Source of the DNA: Zasmidium citrigriseum
Taxonomy: Eukaryota; Ascomycota; Dothideomycetes; Mycosphaerellales; Mycosphaerellaceae
Reading direction: 5' to 3'
NCBI GenBank assembly: GCA_002786025.1
Contig: NHNW01000023.1
Span: 124,001-188,000 of the forward strand
DNA: 64,000 nt
A model generated the notes under the pieces. The model saw only the letters and a list, made by a program, of their open reading frames with translations, searched no databases and was not told the origin of the DNA. Shown here in pieces: positions 11,875 through 23,402 of the stretch. The first letter of the stretch is position 1. The number at the start of each line of letters is the position of its first letter. Both the position numbers and the translations under genes were made by a program.

Positions 11875-12563
11875 CGAACGATACCTGCCCTCGATGCTTG
11901 GAATGTCGAGATAGTAGCGTGGTGCTAATGATCGATCGGAGACGAATGTAATGTTGGATGAAGGCTTTGCGTTGTCCGTGGGCAAGCGATTGAGAGGAAA
12001 AAGAAGCCTTCTACCGGAAGCTGACATTTTTATGAATCTGAATGAAGACAACAGTCTCCATGGAGATGTTGCACTTGAAAAAATGGTCGTACAGCCTTCG
12101 GCTTTCCGGCCCAGGACCTAGACCCTACCCGCCGTCGGCGCGAGGGCGCAGGGCATGGATAGTGGCTGACGAGCCACGTGCGATAAGAGGTTGTACATGA
12201 CGAGATTGGCCTAGCTTCTAAGAAGTAACCCGTTGCTCGATGCGATTGCTAAGAGCTAGCTCCCCACCCACCACTGATATCGTTGCAGGAGATCTACCAC
12301 CCCCATAGGCTCTCGGCGTCATCCTCTTATCTTTCAGCGCACATCTCCAGAGTCCAGAGAGGTTCTTCGCAAAACATCACGACAGTCTTTGAGGTCCAGC
12401 CCTTTGAAGCGGTAACACTTGCCGACAGTTTCGGGATTTTTTCGTCTTGCTTTTCGCTTATCTCTCCGTCTCGTCATGCTTACCTGAAGTATACAAAAGG
12501 CCCACTCCCTGGCTTCATTCAAGGAACCCAGCACGGTTCCAAATTACGACTCCACACTCCACC
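11875..12563. other. Intergenic, promoter and 5' leader of the NCS1 permease
   Basis: It contains no supported gene. CT-rich tracts with GCATCTTATC-like boxes occur upstream of the permease start at 12564, and a GATA-core sequence appears near 12181 (CGATAAGAG), which would suit nitrogen regulation of a purine or uracil transporter. The GATA interpretation is only suggestive, because such cores are frequent by chance. Confidence 0.35.
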
Positions 12564-14764
12564 ATGGCCTCCACAGAGAACAAGGCTTTTGACTACAGCG
12601 AGAAGAACGCTTCCCCAGTCTCCTCCGCCATCGAGCAGCCTGTTGGCGAGGGCCATGTAGGCAAGCTCCGAAGCCGCTTGCCTGGCTTTAGCCTTGAAGT
12701 TCGACAGGAGCCTTCCAGTTTTGCGAAGACTAAGGCCGCCTCCAACGCTGACTTTGATCCGATCCCTCCATCGAAGCGAACATGGAACTGGGGTGCATAT
12801 GTTGCGTACTGGATGGCAGATGCTTGGGCCGTGTCGAATTGGGAAGTTGGTGAGTTCGATATGACGCTGGAGGTGTACTGAAACGTTACTGATGCCGTGA
12901 TACAGCCTCCTCGATGGTCGCGATTGGTCTCAATTGGAAGATGGCTATTGGCGCTTGCGTGCTTGGTAACACTCTCATGGGTCTGGTCATCACCATCAAC
13001 GGTCGTATGGGTGCTACTGTGAGTTGTTTGCTTCTTGACGGTGCTGAACAGGACTGACTGCGCGATTTAGCTCCACACTCCGTTCCCGGTCCTCGCACGA
13101 ATGCCTTTTGGATACTACTTCAGCTACTTTGTCGTACTGTCGCGTTGTGTGTTGGCTATCGTTTGGCTTGGGTAAGCTGCCACAGGCCCTGACCTCGTTG
13201 TTTCATTGGAGCTAAGTGCAATGCAGTGTTCAAACAACGACTGGCGGTCAATGCATGGCTGTCCTACTCACGGCTATCTGGCCCAGCTTTGCCAACATCC
13301 CAAACCATATACCCGAATCCCAGGGCATTTCGACTTCAGGAATGATCGCCTTCCTGCTGTACTTCCTGCTCCAGCTGCCGTTCCTCTGCATCCCTTACAC
13401 CAAGGTGCAATACTTCTTCGCCTTCAAGAGCGTTATCGCCCCGATCGTTTTCTTGGCTATCTTCGGCGATACTCTGCACAAAGCTGGCGGTCATCTCAAC
13501 AACATTTCTGTCATTGGAGATGGATTGCCTGTTGTGCATGGCTCTGCACTTGCTTGGGCGTTCTTCCAGAGTACGCCTCCTCCTTCCTCAGCTCAAAGTC
13601 TTCGACTAACACTTCTCAGATCTCAACGGAGTCCTCGGTAACTACGCTACTCTGGGTCTGAACATTGCCGATTTCTCGAGATACGCCAACAAGCCAAGCG
13701 CGCAAAATGTGCAAGCCATCGTTATCCCAATCATCTTCAGTAAGGCAATCCGTTGTACACTCTCGTCGACCACTGGCTAATCTATTGCAACAGCCATCGT
13801 TGGCCTGCTCGGCATCTTTACCGCTGCCGCTGCCGATTTCGCCTACGGTAAAGTCATGTGGAACCCAATCGACATCATGAGCCTCTGGTTGGAGTCTGGT
13901 TCTCATGCCGGTCGTGCTTCCGCTGCGTTTGCGGCCATCGGCCTCATCATTGTTACCCTCGGTATCAATATCAGCGCAAACTCGATCTCGGCGGCGAATG
14001 ATCTGATGGCCTTCTGCCCCAAGTACATCAACATTCGTCGTGGACAGATTCTTGCCGCTATCATTGGTAGCTGGGCTTTCGTTCCGGTAAGCTGATCAAC
14101 AAGGTACTGTATGAAGATTTGAAGATCTAACAACATTGCAGTGGAAAATTCTCGCATCGGCTGCTAAGTTCCTTGCTTTCCTCAGTGGATATACTATCTT
14201 CCTGGGTCCCATGACCGCCATCCTCATCACTGAGTAAGTCAGCCGAAAGCTCCCTTTTTCATACCATGCAACTAACTAGTCCCTCTAGCTACTTCATCGT
14301 CCGACGAGGGAATGTTTCGGTGCCCGACATGTACGACTTCCACGGCATCTATCGCTACTCGCCCAAGTTCGCGTCCAACTGGCGTGCCGTCCTCGCCTTC
14401 TTCATTGGCTGTATCCCACCTCTACCAGGCTTCGTCAACTACATCCAGCAATCTGGTCATGCCACCACCAGCGTCTCTATCGGCGGCCAGCACCTGTGAG
14501 TACACTTCCTTACCCCTGGAATGTTAACAGTCACTAACATTGTCCCGCAGCTTCGCAATCGGCTACATCTACTCTTTCGCCGCTTCCGGCGTCTTCTACT
14601 GGGCCTTCAATCGATTCTTCCCGCATAACGAATCCAAGATGGACTACCCTGAGACGGGTGAGGGGATCATTGCAGCAAATGATGCCAAGAATGTGAACGA
14701 GCGTCGCGCAAGCTATTCCGAAGGACACAAGCCGAATATCTTCAGGCGGGCCTTCCAGGTCTAG
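12564..14764 (+). CDS. NCS1-family nucleobase/allantoin-type permease (Fur-like)
   Basis: A 589-residue plasma-membrane symporter of the nucleobase:cation symporter-1 family, of the type that imports uracil, allantoin or related compounds. Nine exons: 12564-12849, 12906-13018, 13071-13171, 13227-13570, 13620-13739, 13794-14086, 14142-14233, 14289-14495 and 14551-14764. All eight introns are 49-56 bp and phase-consistent. The cytosolic N-terminus leads to the family motif WMADAWAVSNWEVASSMVAI, then GLNWKMAIGA, TLHTPFPVLARMPFGYYFSY and VQTTTGGQCM. About twelve membrane segments are visible, ending in a hydrophilic C-tail. Downstream loops include NISANSISAANDL and DYFIVRRGNVSVPDMYD, diagnostic of Fur transporters. 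It is convergent with an MFS symporter of the allantoate-permease class, so the pair may serve nitrogen scavenging. The exact substrate cannot be told. Confidence 0.92.
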
Positions 14765-15083
14765 GTGCGTGGAATGATGAGTTGATCGAGCGTTAAGCGG
14801 ATTTTGCACATTTGATTTCATGTTTGCACACGATGTATGAGCGTGTACATTCACCGGTGATCCGGGAAAAAGCTATCGACAGATATCCAAATGACTTTCG
14901 TTGACAACTGAGGCCGCGCTCAACATTCACTCACAGCGTGCACAGACCATAGAGCACGTGCTTGATGAGCAACGCTCTCAGCTAACATGCTCACAGCATT
15001 TCAGCGACCGCTGAAAGCGGCTTAGACGATGGGACATGCGAGACGCCTCCACCTTCTCATGACAATGGGGCCTGTTGATCCCC
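14765..15083. other. Convergent 3' intergenic region
   Basis: This 319 bp lies between the stop codons of the NCS1 permease (plus strand) and the MFS transporter (minus strand). It should hold both 3' UTRs and polyadenylation sites. No gene or repeat is seen. Confidence 0.5.
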
Positions 15084-16840
15084 CTACGCCGTCCACCTCC
15101 ATTCAGGATCGTCATACTCGCCGGTCAACGTGGCCGTATCGACCTCTTCAGGTCTGATCTTTCTTCCCGCAATCTTATCCCTCCTCCGATTGTCCAATCG
15201 ATACCACATACCCAAGCCCAATACCAACGCAATGCCGAAACCCTGCAGAGCAGCGCCACTGATCAAAGCAGGCAGGTATCTTGGCGCTGTATCTGCGTCG
15301 AATGACAGCGAGCTCACAATACCACCCGAATTCGCAGCGCCGACCATGAAACCTGTCACGGCTGCTCGGCCATTCTCGGACACGTGGTTGTTGTTGTGCC
15401 AGGCGTGGAAGATGCAGGATGGCACGAAAGCGCCTGCTGTGAGGAGGAAGCAGGCGAAGTATCCTACTGCTTGGTGTTGGGTGACGTCGACGGTGGCGAG
15501 GATTATGAGGCCGCAGAGGGTTATCAGCATTGCTGTTGCAAGGTGTAAGCTTCGTTCGCGGAAGTGATCTGAGGAGAAGGACAGGATGAGGAGGACGACT
15601 GTCCCGACGCAGTAAGGGGCGACGGTGTAGAGGTTCGTTTTGATGGTGGAGAAGCCCTGGATCATATCGTCAGTGTTGAATCTTCCGCTGAATTGAAGCA
15701 AACAATGCCAAGAACAAGTGCCATTTACTCACCAAACTTTTGACGAGGACGGGGATCCAGTTCCCTACGGTTGCAGCCGCACTGCCGTACGACACACCAA
15801 TCAAAGCGTTGCACACAGTAGTCCAATGTAGCAATTTCCTCAACGACTTCTTGAAGCTGAAGTCCTCGTTGACTACCGTCGAGCTGTCTCTCAGCATTCT
15901 CTCCTCGGCAACGAGCCGTTCAACGTCGGAGAACCAATGGCATTTCTTGACGTCCGATGGGAGATACCAGTACGCAAAAGATGCCAGGAGAACAGTGCAG
16001 CCGCCCTCGACTATCATCAGGAACTTCCAGCCGGGGACTGATGTGTGATGGATCTGGAATACGCCATACGCGATCAGGCCGCTGAAAGCTCCGGCAATGG
16101 TAGCAGCACCGTAGAAAAGAGAGATCCGCAATGCGAGCTCATTGCGTCGATAGAAGGTCGTGAGGTAGTAGACTACGCCTACAGGAGCCTGTCAGTGATG
16201 TGCCTTCAGGGTTGGTCGTGTTACTCACCGGCCATGAATCCAGCTTCGAATAAGCCCATAAATAGTCTACACGCCAGAAGTCCGCCCCAGTTATAAGCAG
16301 CACACTGGAGAAGCGTCACTGACCCCCAAGCAAGCATCATCGTTGGCAGCATGATCTTGCCTGTCGACTTCTTCAGGAGCATATTTGCTGGTACGTCGAA
16401 GCCGCAGAATGTCACGTAGAATAGGACTAGGGTAAGCTGGTATGTAGTCAGCATTGATTCGAGCTTTAGATGGGCGTATCAAACTTACACTGTATTGGGC
16501 TCCAGTCATGTTCAAGTCCTCCAGGAGCGTATCTGTCTTGGCGTTACCCAGGTTGCTTCGATCGATGGCATTGAACAGGTACATGAAGCTGAGAACAGGC
16601 AATAGTCTTCAGAGAGCGTCAGCAAACGTGCAAGCGTGTCAGACTGTCTAGCGCGTGCCTGGTATCAAGCTTTCGCACAATGCTTCTTTGGACAGCAGCA
16701 TCGATCGTGATATCCAGAGCTTCTCCCTCGTGGATGCTGGGAACTGTGCTACCCTTGCTCATAACTTGAGCCTCGAGATCCTTTCTCGTATCGGGATCGA
16801 CTTTTGCTGTGGCATCTTTCAGCGATGCGGACGAAGGCAT
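15084..16840 (-). CDS. MFS transporter, anion:cation symporter type (allantoate/nicotinate permease-like)
   Basis: A 508-residue major facilitator of the Dal5/Tna1 class, which moves organic anions such as allantoate, nicotinate or pantothenate across the plasma membrane. Exons on the minus strand: 16840-16659, 16606-16489, 16436-16229, 16178-15733 and 15656-15084. The lengths add to whole codons. Intron 1 begins with GC, not GT (AG/GCACGC), with a CTGAC branch and a GAAG acceptor; splicing it yields RKLDTRLLPVLSFMYLFNAI. TM1 carries the family signature NAIDRSNLGNAKTD. The middle has FMGLFEAGFMAGVVYYLT, and the central loop RLVAEERMLRDSS. The C-terminus is hydrophilic (EYDDPEWRWTA). It is tail-to-tail with the NCS1 permease. 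Family is secure, substrate unknown. Confidence 0.9.
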
Positions 16841-18034
16841 TTCGTGAAAGTATCTCGTGGACTAAGCAGGGGTTGTGTTCGGGGTGAATGTGGTCCATTG
16901 AGGTTTGGAACCCGGAGTCTTCTCATCTGCTCTTTAAAGCCTTCATTATCTCTTCGCAACAGAGTGAGGAGATAGGGACAGCTTCTCCACACGAGGGCAT
17001 GCATCATGATGGAAGATGATCCGGTATCAAGCTCGGGAGGATCTTGGCCTATCTGAATTTGGCCGACGGTAAAGTGGAGGCTGCACTTTGCCTTGCTTTG
17101 ATGCTCTCTGAATCAGAGCCTCATCTTCATGAAGTACAGAGGGTGCTGACTCCGTCAAAAGACGACTGGCGAAAAGATGGTGCAGCGAGTCAGTTGCTGC
17201 CTTAGGCACTGATTCTCAGCCTCGTTCGAAGTCAGTGAGAGAATGTCTCAAAATAGCCTGTGTGGAGTTTACAGACAAAGAGAACATGCGAGCTTGACTG
17301 ATGTACCTGTGTCAATGTACATTCGGGGCTGTGCCCAAGAGAAAGTTTGCTGCAGTTGCTATGTACGCCGCATGCATGCAGATAAATTTGGACCCCAAAG
17401 CTGCAAGGCAGCTGCAGCCACGTCGAAGAACGTTCACAGGTGCGACTGCTGGACCTCACAATCCTGGAGCAAGACAACTCTGGAGCAAACGACTATTGGA
17501 GTGCCTCGGTCTACATTTACAGTAGACTTTGTGGCTTGGGCGGTGCTTGCGGTGCAGCGGATGCAATACTCCAAGCCGCAGGCCCGGGATTGGCTTTCCG
17601 CCCTTCAAGCTTCCGACTCCTCTAAGGCTGCGCTGAGGAATTGCTACAATCCACCAATCACTCGGTGCTACACCGACCCTTGGTGTGCACTCTCCCCATA
17701 TTCTGACTTGTGCCGCTGCTCGTTGCCTAGTCTTCGTCGGATTCGAGCTCCCCGATCCTCCAAGGCTGCCAAGTATTGTTCATTTCCACTTGCATGCCAG
17801 ATTTCACCGTACAACATGCACCTAGGTGAAAGTCCAGACCTGGATATGCATCGAAGTATAGTCCAGCTCCGTCTCGGTACTGGGGCTGAGCGCCATCATT
17901 CGAGCTGATGCACAATCGCCTACTCCAGTTCAGACATCGCGGACTGAAGCGAATATATTAAGTCCCCTCTTTCTCAGATTCCCAAGCTGTGGACCTACTG
18001 TCAAGCCTCTCGGTATTTGTATTCGTCGCTCAAC
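16841..18034. other. Gene-free interval
   Basis: About 1.2 kb between divergently oriented genes (MFS transporter on the minus strand, surface protein on the plus strand). A 221-codon open frame on the plus strand (17243-17908) was considered but is Cys/Arg/Ser-rich without any motif, signal peptide or coding bias, and is probably chance. The interval likely holds both promoters. Confidence 0.45.
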
Positions 18035-19940
18035 ATGCGTTGTTCATTACTACTATGGATTCTCACAGCGACTGCTGCAGCCTCTCGAGCGTTTCCCAAT
18101 GTCGATGTTCGAGTCTCTCCTAATCGGTCCAAGGGAGACGTTATGGGAGCCCTCAAACGTGAACTCGGCAAAGCGGCTCTAGAGAAGAGAGACGATAGCT
18201 GGAAAAATAGCACAAGCTTCGAGAGGAGCTGGGATGGCGCCGTACTATTACAATTGTGTGTGGTTCAACAAACACTTGTTTGCTGTATCTCGGTACTGAC
18301 AGCTGTCACAGAGGCACTGAATCAAGCCACGGGGGCATCGGAGTCGAAGCTGGCATTGAGATCGTGTGCACCACTTGCTTCCTCAAAGGGACTGCAACTG
18401 CAGAACTGTCCGTCTCGAGCGACTTCAACATTACTGAAACGATCGACAATGTCGCCCATGGACTCAAAGAAACCATCAAGAACTTCACATCGGCCGCCGA
18501 AGAGTATGTAGAAGACCTATGGGACGAGTCTATGGACGCCATCTTCGACGATGATGACTTCGAATACCCAACGTTTGACTACGACTTCAACATTAACGTC
18601 TCAACCATACCAGAAGCTAGATTACAGTTCAGCTTTGATGGCTTAGAGCTTTACATGCTACTCGATACTACCCTGTCTCTGGGTGCGACGTACACTCTGA
18701 ATCTCTACAATTCTGGTCGGACACCTGGTGGACAGATACTGGGTCTATACATCACTGACGACCTACAACTGGGCCTCGTTTTCACCGTCGACCTCATTTT
18801 CTCAGCCCATGGAAGTGTAGACGTTAGCAGTGGATTTCATCTCCTCTTGGAAGATGGGTTCGGAGTCGACATCGCACTGTTCGGCGATGATGCATCAGGG
18901 ATCAACTTGTGAGTTATCACTATAAGTATCAACGGCTGTGGGACGAGGCTCACATCGATCACAGTAATGGCGGTAACTTCGAATTCTTCCCGGTTCAGGT
19001 CGAGAGTGCTGGCGCGGTATTCTCTGCCGTCCTGCGTGTTGGCATGCATGCAGGATTAAGCCTTCAAACACCTGACTTTCCGACCTTTGGTAATTATTCA
19101 ATACCGACGGCTGGAGGTGGAATCGAAGTCGGCGTCTTTGCCAACGTAGCAGAGTTTACCACCAACATCACAGCTCAGCCAAATGATCCGGACTGTGAGC
19201 TCGGTGTTGCCCAGTCCTACCAGTTTGCTCTTGGGGCTGCAGCCGGGGCAACTATCGACATTGCAAGCAAGACATGGGGTCCAGTTGCCACCACGTCGAT
19301 CCCTATATGGTACACTGAGCTTGCCTCAGGATGTGCCGTCAAGGGTCGTGCTGGCAGGGCCTCTGCCACCGAGACACAACCAATCGAGACGGCGGCAAGT
19401 CCAGAGAAGCGACAAGACATGATAACAGTGTCCACTACCACGACAGCCACTTACACCGGCGTCAACTGCCTCTCCACGGGACTGATCAATTGCCCAGCTT
19501 CTCTCCAAAATACCTCACTGTCCACAGCGACCAGCACGTTGACTACCGTAGTGCCTCTAGGCACAGATGAAGACGATATTCCGTGGGGCTCGCCAACGCG
19601 AGAGACAGTCACTGCTGTTGCGATATTCGGCAAGGATGCCATGAGTCTACCCGCGACCGCAGGCAGTCCAAGGTCTTACATTCCACCACCACCCACGGCC
19701 ACTAACGAAGCTATTGGCAAGCTTCCAGACGACATTGATGAAGTCGTTCATGGAGTGCCCGAGCGAGTCATCATTGGAGTGAGTGTTGGCTTAGGTGCCC
19801 CGGCACTGATCGCAATTATTGCTCTTGTTGGGTACGTGTTCGAAATTCCATGCAAGACGCAGGTCTCTAACGAATGACGCAGATTCTCGTTGAGGAAACG
19901 GAGAAATTACAAAGTTGTGCCAAAGACGGAAATGCATTGA
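18035..19940 (+). CDS. Secreted or surface single-pass membrane protein of unknown function
   Basis: A 580-residue protein with a signal peptide (MRCSLLLWILTATAAASRA), a long extracellular region, one membrane helix (IIGVSVGLGAPALIAIIALV) and a basic cytosolic tail (FSLRKRRNYKVVPKTEMH). Four exons: 18035-18255, 18312-18908, 18965-19831 and 19883-19940. The last intron is certain, since it turns the helix into the basic tail. The first (donor GTGTGT) was chosen for phase and a CTGAC branch. The ectodomain has a CTTC motif followed by KGTATAELSV, an acidic stretch (DESMDAIFDDDDFEYP) and beta-rich repeats (FNGGNFEFFPVQVESAGAVF). This architecture resembles a group of fungal surface proteins of unknown function. 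A dibasic EKRQ precedes a Thr-rich juxtamembrane stalk. No enzyme motif is seen. Confidence 0.78.
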
Positions 19941-20159
19941 TGGCCGACTACAATGGTGATTTCAAGCGTCAATGGAAACTTTTGAGGAGAGCCCGCTGTC
20001 CGTTGTCTTTACAGCCTTGTCTTTGGATCTTTTATCTGTTGCTGATGGCGCAGTTGGCTAGCAGACGACGATGGAAATCGCAAAGAGGGCTAGAGGTTCA
20101 GCGCTTCGGATACAGGACGTAGCTCTACCGTCTGACTGTCTCTCAAAGTGTGTCATGAC

Positions 20160-22118
20160 TCACCAGTGATGGCCGCTCGTTGAACATGTCCCACGTTGTA
20201 CCCGCAGGGGATGGCCTTCGGTATTGAAGCTGGACGCAACGTAAGTAATCATGCAGATACCAGGAGATGGGTCAACTCACGTGAAGTCATCAAGGCTGAC
20301 GAGATTCGTGTCTGAGAATGTCAGGTAGAAGTACTTCAGGGTCTCTGCGAAGTAGTAGCTAGGCAGCGAAGTCAGCGCATATCACTTTAGAGCTGTCATG
20401 GGCGAACGGGACAACGAACCTTGGGATATCATTGAACTGACCACCAGCTCGTGGTTGGGTAACGTCTGTCAAACTAGACATTGGCACAGGAGGACGATTG
20501 CCATCGGCTTGCAGACTTTGAAAGACCTCCCAGCTATATTCCTGCCACATGGTGTCTCCAGTGATTCGGTAGGCGTACATCATACTTTCGATTGGTTCCG
20601 GGTAAAGGGTGTAGAGAGCACCCCAGGCGTCGAGGCGAATGAAGTAGCCATGCTCGTTGAAGTACTCTCTCGCGGCAACGGCGGTAGATCCATTACCGTT
20701 GTACTGTGGCTCAGCTGCCATGTTGTCTGGGCCATACCAGCCATAGCTTAGAGGATTGAGACCTGATGTTGTCGAATTGAATAGTGCATGGCAACTGTCT
20801 GTGACGGCAAGGCCAAGATCGATGAAATCCTGACGATTGAGATAGGCGCCTCCAAGCAGGAAGTTTCCGCCTGCAAAACAACTATAGTCGTCAGACTCAT
20901 AGAGAGGAGCACCGGTGTTGTTAAGAGTGGTAATGAACGTCAACTCTGGATGTCCGTAAGGATGAACGGCCAGGTATTTCGATGTCGACTCCACGGCCGT
21001 AACCCAGAAGTCGCGATACTGGTTTGCATATTCCTGGGTCGGGTCGTACACGACGGATTTGATGAGATACTCGAAGAAGCTGTCGACGCCACTCTGCCAG
21101 CCAGCATTCTCGTTCGTGAACATTCCAGTATTCATGTCGACATTGCTGCCAACGAGGCCTGGGTAGACTGGAGGAGGCTGCGGGTTGAGAAGATACGACT
21201 CAGCCTTGTCGGCCATTCGTCGGTAGGAGTCATCATGAGTTAGATCAGAGAGGCGGTGATATTCGAGGATGATGGTCCCATCTACGGCAGTATTGCCAGG
21301 TCCTTCGAAGCCCCTGCGCGTAGTGGTGTTCAGCCAGAAGTAGGGAAGGCCGGTATCCGTGTCGAAAAGTGGCGCGAGGAAATCAGCAAGTGTTCGAGCG
21401 CCATCAAGCAGTGCTCTCACTTGGGTCTTGTTGTATTCATTGGCATGGGGAACAAGTCCAGATTGAATAAGATCGTATGCTGAAAGTAAGCCACCAATAA
21501 GTCGAATCGTGGTGTCGAATCCATCGATCTGTGGGTCGTCGGTCTTATTGAAGTCCTGGGCGGCTATCCACTCAAGCTGTCGGTCCACGATGTCTTTGAG
21601 CCCCATGACGATGGCAGTGTCGATACCATCGATAATGATCAAACCCCAACCGCCAGAGCCCCCGCTGCCTGTCATTGATACTGGGGCGAAGCCATCGCTG
21701 CCGAAAGCGTATTGAGCATATTCATCCCATGCATCAACGTACGCTTGCTGCAATCCAACACAGCGTTAGCATACGACCAGAAACCAGTGACAAGCCTGTT
21801 ACGCACCTTCACCGCCGCCGCTCGACTTGCACTCTCGCTACCCGGCCCGTTGGTGCCTCGCGGGAACTTGTTCTGAATTTGAATGCAGTTCCCCGGACCG
21901 TGTGGATGATTTCCCCAACCAGGTCGGCCTGGATGTCCGTGTCCTGGTTTCCAGTGCCAAGAGCCTCCATGTCGGAGAGAGTCCGGTGAGCCACCTGCGA
22001 TGTTGTAGTTGATAGCATTTGAAAGAACACTGCTGGCAGCCTGTGGGGGCACGCTGTTGCTGGGGGCTAGGGCAGCCGCGGCGCCCAGCAAAAACCATGA
22101 AGGATTCAAGAGTTGCAT
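20160..22118 (-). CDS. Secreted GH47 alpha-1,2-mannosidase (class I)
   Basis: A 595-residue mannosyl-oligosaccharide alpha-1,2-mannosidase of family GH47, which trims mannose residues from high-mannose N-glycans. Exons on the minus strand: 22118-21807, 21747-20420, 20358-20281 and 20229-20160. The introns are 59, 61 and 51 bp and all joins keep phase. A signal peptide (MQLLNPSWFLLGAAAALAPS) and a His/Gly/Pro-rich spacer precede the (alpha/alpha)7 barrel, which shows GGWGLIIIDGIDTAIVMGL, QIDGFDTTIRLIGGLLSAYD, WQSGVDSFFEYLIKSVVYDP and PIESMMYAYRITGDTMWQ. The acidic residues in these blocks are the family catalytic positions. The last exon gives SLDDFTFNTEGHPLR, the family's Ca2+-binding TFNTE end. 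The signal peptide and lack of a membrane anchor suggest secretion rather than Golgi retention. The extreme C-terminal dozen residues are less certain. Confidence 0.9.
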
Positions 22119-23021
22119 GTCTTCTGACTAGCCGTATCGAAAGCAGTGAGAGAGCGTACATGAAGCGTCCTGAGAGCCTTTTCTTTATGGGACTGCTCAA
22201 ATTTCGTAAGCGATGTCGCAACCCTTTGGACCGGAGGGAGTTCCTTGGCTTGCCTACCAAATGCACATGCAGTATGGTGCCTCTTTCCTAGTTCGGATGC
22301 ATCAATCCTTTGGGTGGAGGAACTCCTCATGACTGGACGTGGAGCCGGACTTCAGGATCAACTTTAAATGCTGGACAGCTTGCTCTTTGCGGCCTGCGCA
22401 ATCAGGTGCATGCAGGAACGGGTTCCATCAATATTCCTTCGAGTACACCGTGATCCTCATGCTGCCGTTATCCGTGTGGGCGGGAGACATCCAAGCCAGC
22501 GTCGATGTGACCTTGACTAAGACTGCACATCCTTTCATCTTTGTCGCACATAGTACTCGACCGGCAGACATCGTCAGAGCGGAAGTTCGCACCGTAGTGG
22601 CAGCATCGCATTTCGGTCTTCAGCTAATCGTCAGAACAAGCCAAGTTCAATGGCGTCGTTAAAAAGCTGCTCGTGCATTCTCCGATGCGATAGCGGACTC
22701 GAAGTCGTCCCATGATAGTATACCACCCTTTGTCATTGACGGCGTCCATCCAATTCGCAGCGACAACAGAATCTAGCCGGTTCCAGACCTCCTTCATTAT
22801 GTCGATCATCCGTCTGGCACGATGGCTTCTGAGGGAACTTTTTCGACAATGCCAGCATTCCTGCTTCGATGAACCAACAATTGTGGTCAATATTCCTCAG
22901 ACTGTCACAGTCATCGTCAAGAGCTTCCTCGGGATCCTCGTGAAAGGCCTAGAGGCGTAGATCAGTGAGGACGGTAGACTAGGTCGTCAATGCAGGCGTG
23001 CTGAAAGACGACTCGTCGAGA
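22119..23021. other. Gene-poor interval, possible remnants downstream of the Zn2Cys6 gene
   Basis: About 0.9 kb. On the minus strand, two short protein-like stretches lie in different frames: 22624-22890 (containing MKEVWNRLDSVVAANW) and an acidic segment around 22880-22950 (EDPEEALDDDCDSL). They are in the right order to be eroded or intron-separated downstream parts of the Zn2Cys6 gene at 23022-23402. I could not join them with convincing splice sites. Confidence 0.3.
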
Positions 23022-23402
23022 TCATGCATTGGAATCTGCATCCACTCTGGTAACGGAGGGCTCGAAATGAGGGTCAGAATCGATATCCATTGGAAGTCCA
23101 ATTCTTTCGACATGCATCGGCGGCGCTTCATTCGGCATCCCGACCTCACGGCGGCTTTCGTTGTTCCCTCGCTCATTACTGGCGGCATAGCAACCCCCTT
23201 GTGCTGACGGTGTGAGTCTGCGGCTTTTCAAGACCTCATGTTTCTGCGACCAGCGTAGCGGCCTATTGTAGCCCGGACACCTCTCGCCGGCGGCCAAGCA
23301 GGCGGAACACGCCGGCGTCCTTCTGTCGCAAGGGAACCGTCTTTTTCGGCATCGTTGGCAGTTGATGGAGGCTTTGGCTGCATCTGCGACACCCTTCTGC
23401 AT
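23022..23402 (-). CDS. Short Zn2Cys6 DNA-binding protein, possibly truncated
   Basis: A 126-residue open frame with a complete fungal zinc binuclear cluster near the N-terminus: CQRCRKRRFPC, then CSAC and the last Cys in GERC, giving spacing C-x2-C-x6-C-x6-C-x2-C-x6-C. The following linker CPGYNRPLRWS.KHE is typical of fungal Zn2Cys6 regulators that continue with several hundred residues of regulatory domain. Here the frame stops after 126 residues. The downstream 0.4 kb contains short protein-like pieces in other frames, so this is either a truncated gene, a pseudogene or a gene with introns I failed to see. It would act in the nucleus as a transcription factor. No target can be inferred. 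Confidence 0.6.
   Translation of the reverse strand: MQKGVADAAKASINCQRCRKRRFPCDRRTPACSACLAAGERCPGYNRPLRWSQKHEVLKSRRLTPSAQGGCYAASNERGNNESRREVGMPNEAPPMHVERIGLPMDIDSDPHFEPSVTRVDADSNA

Noticed and set aside
17243..17908. 221-codon plus-strand open frame
   Set aside because: No motif, signal peptide or conserved-looking block; Cys, Arg and Ser scattered at random; overlapped by other open frames.
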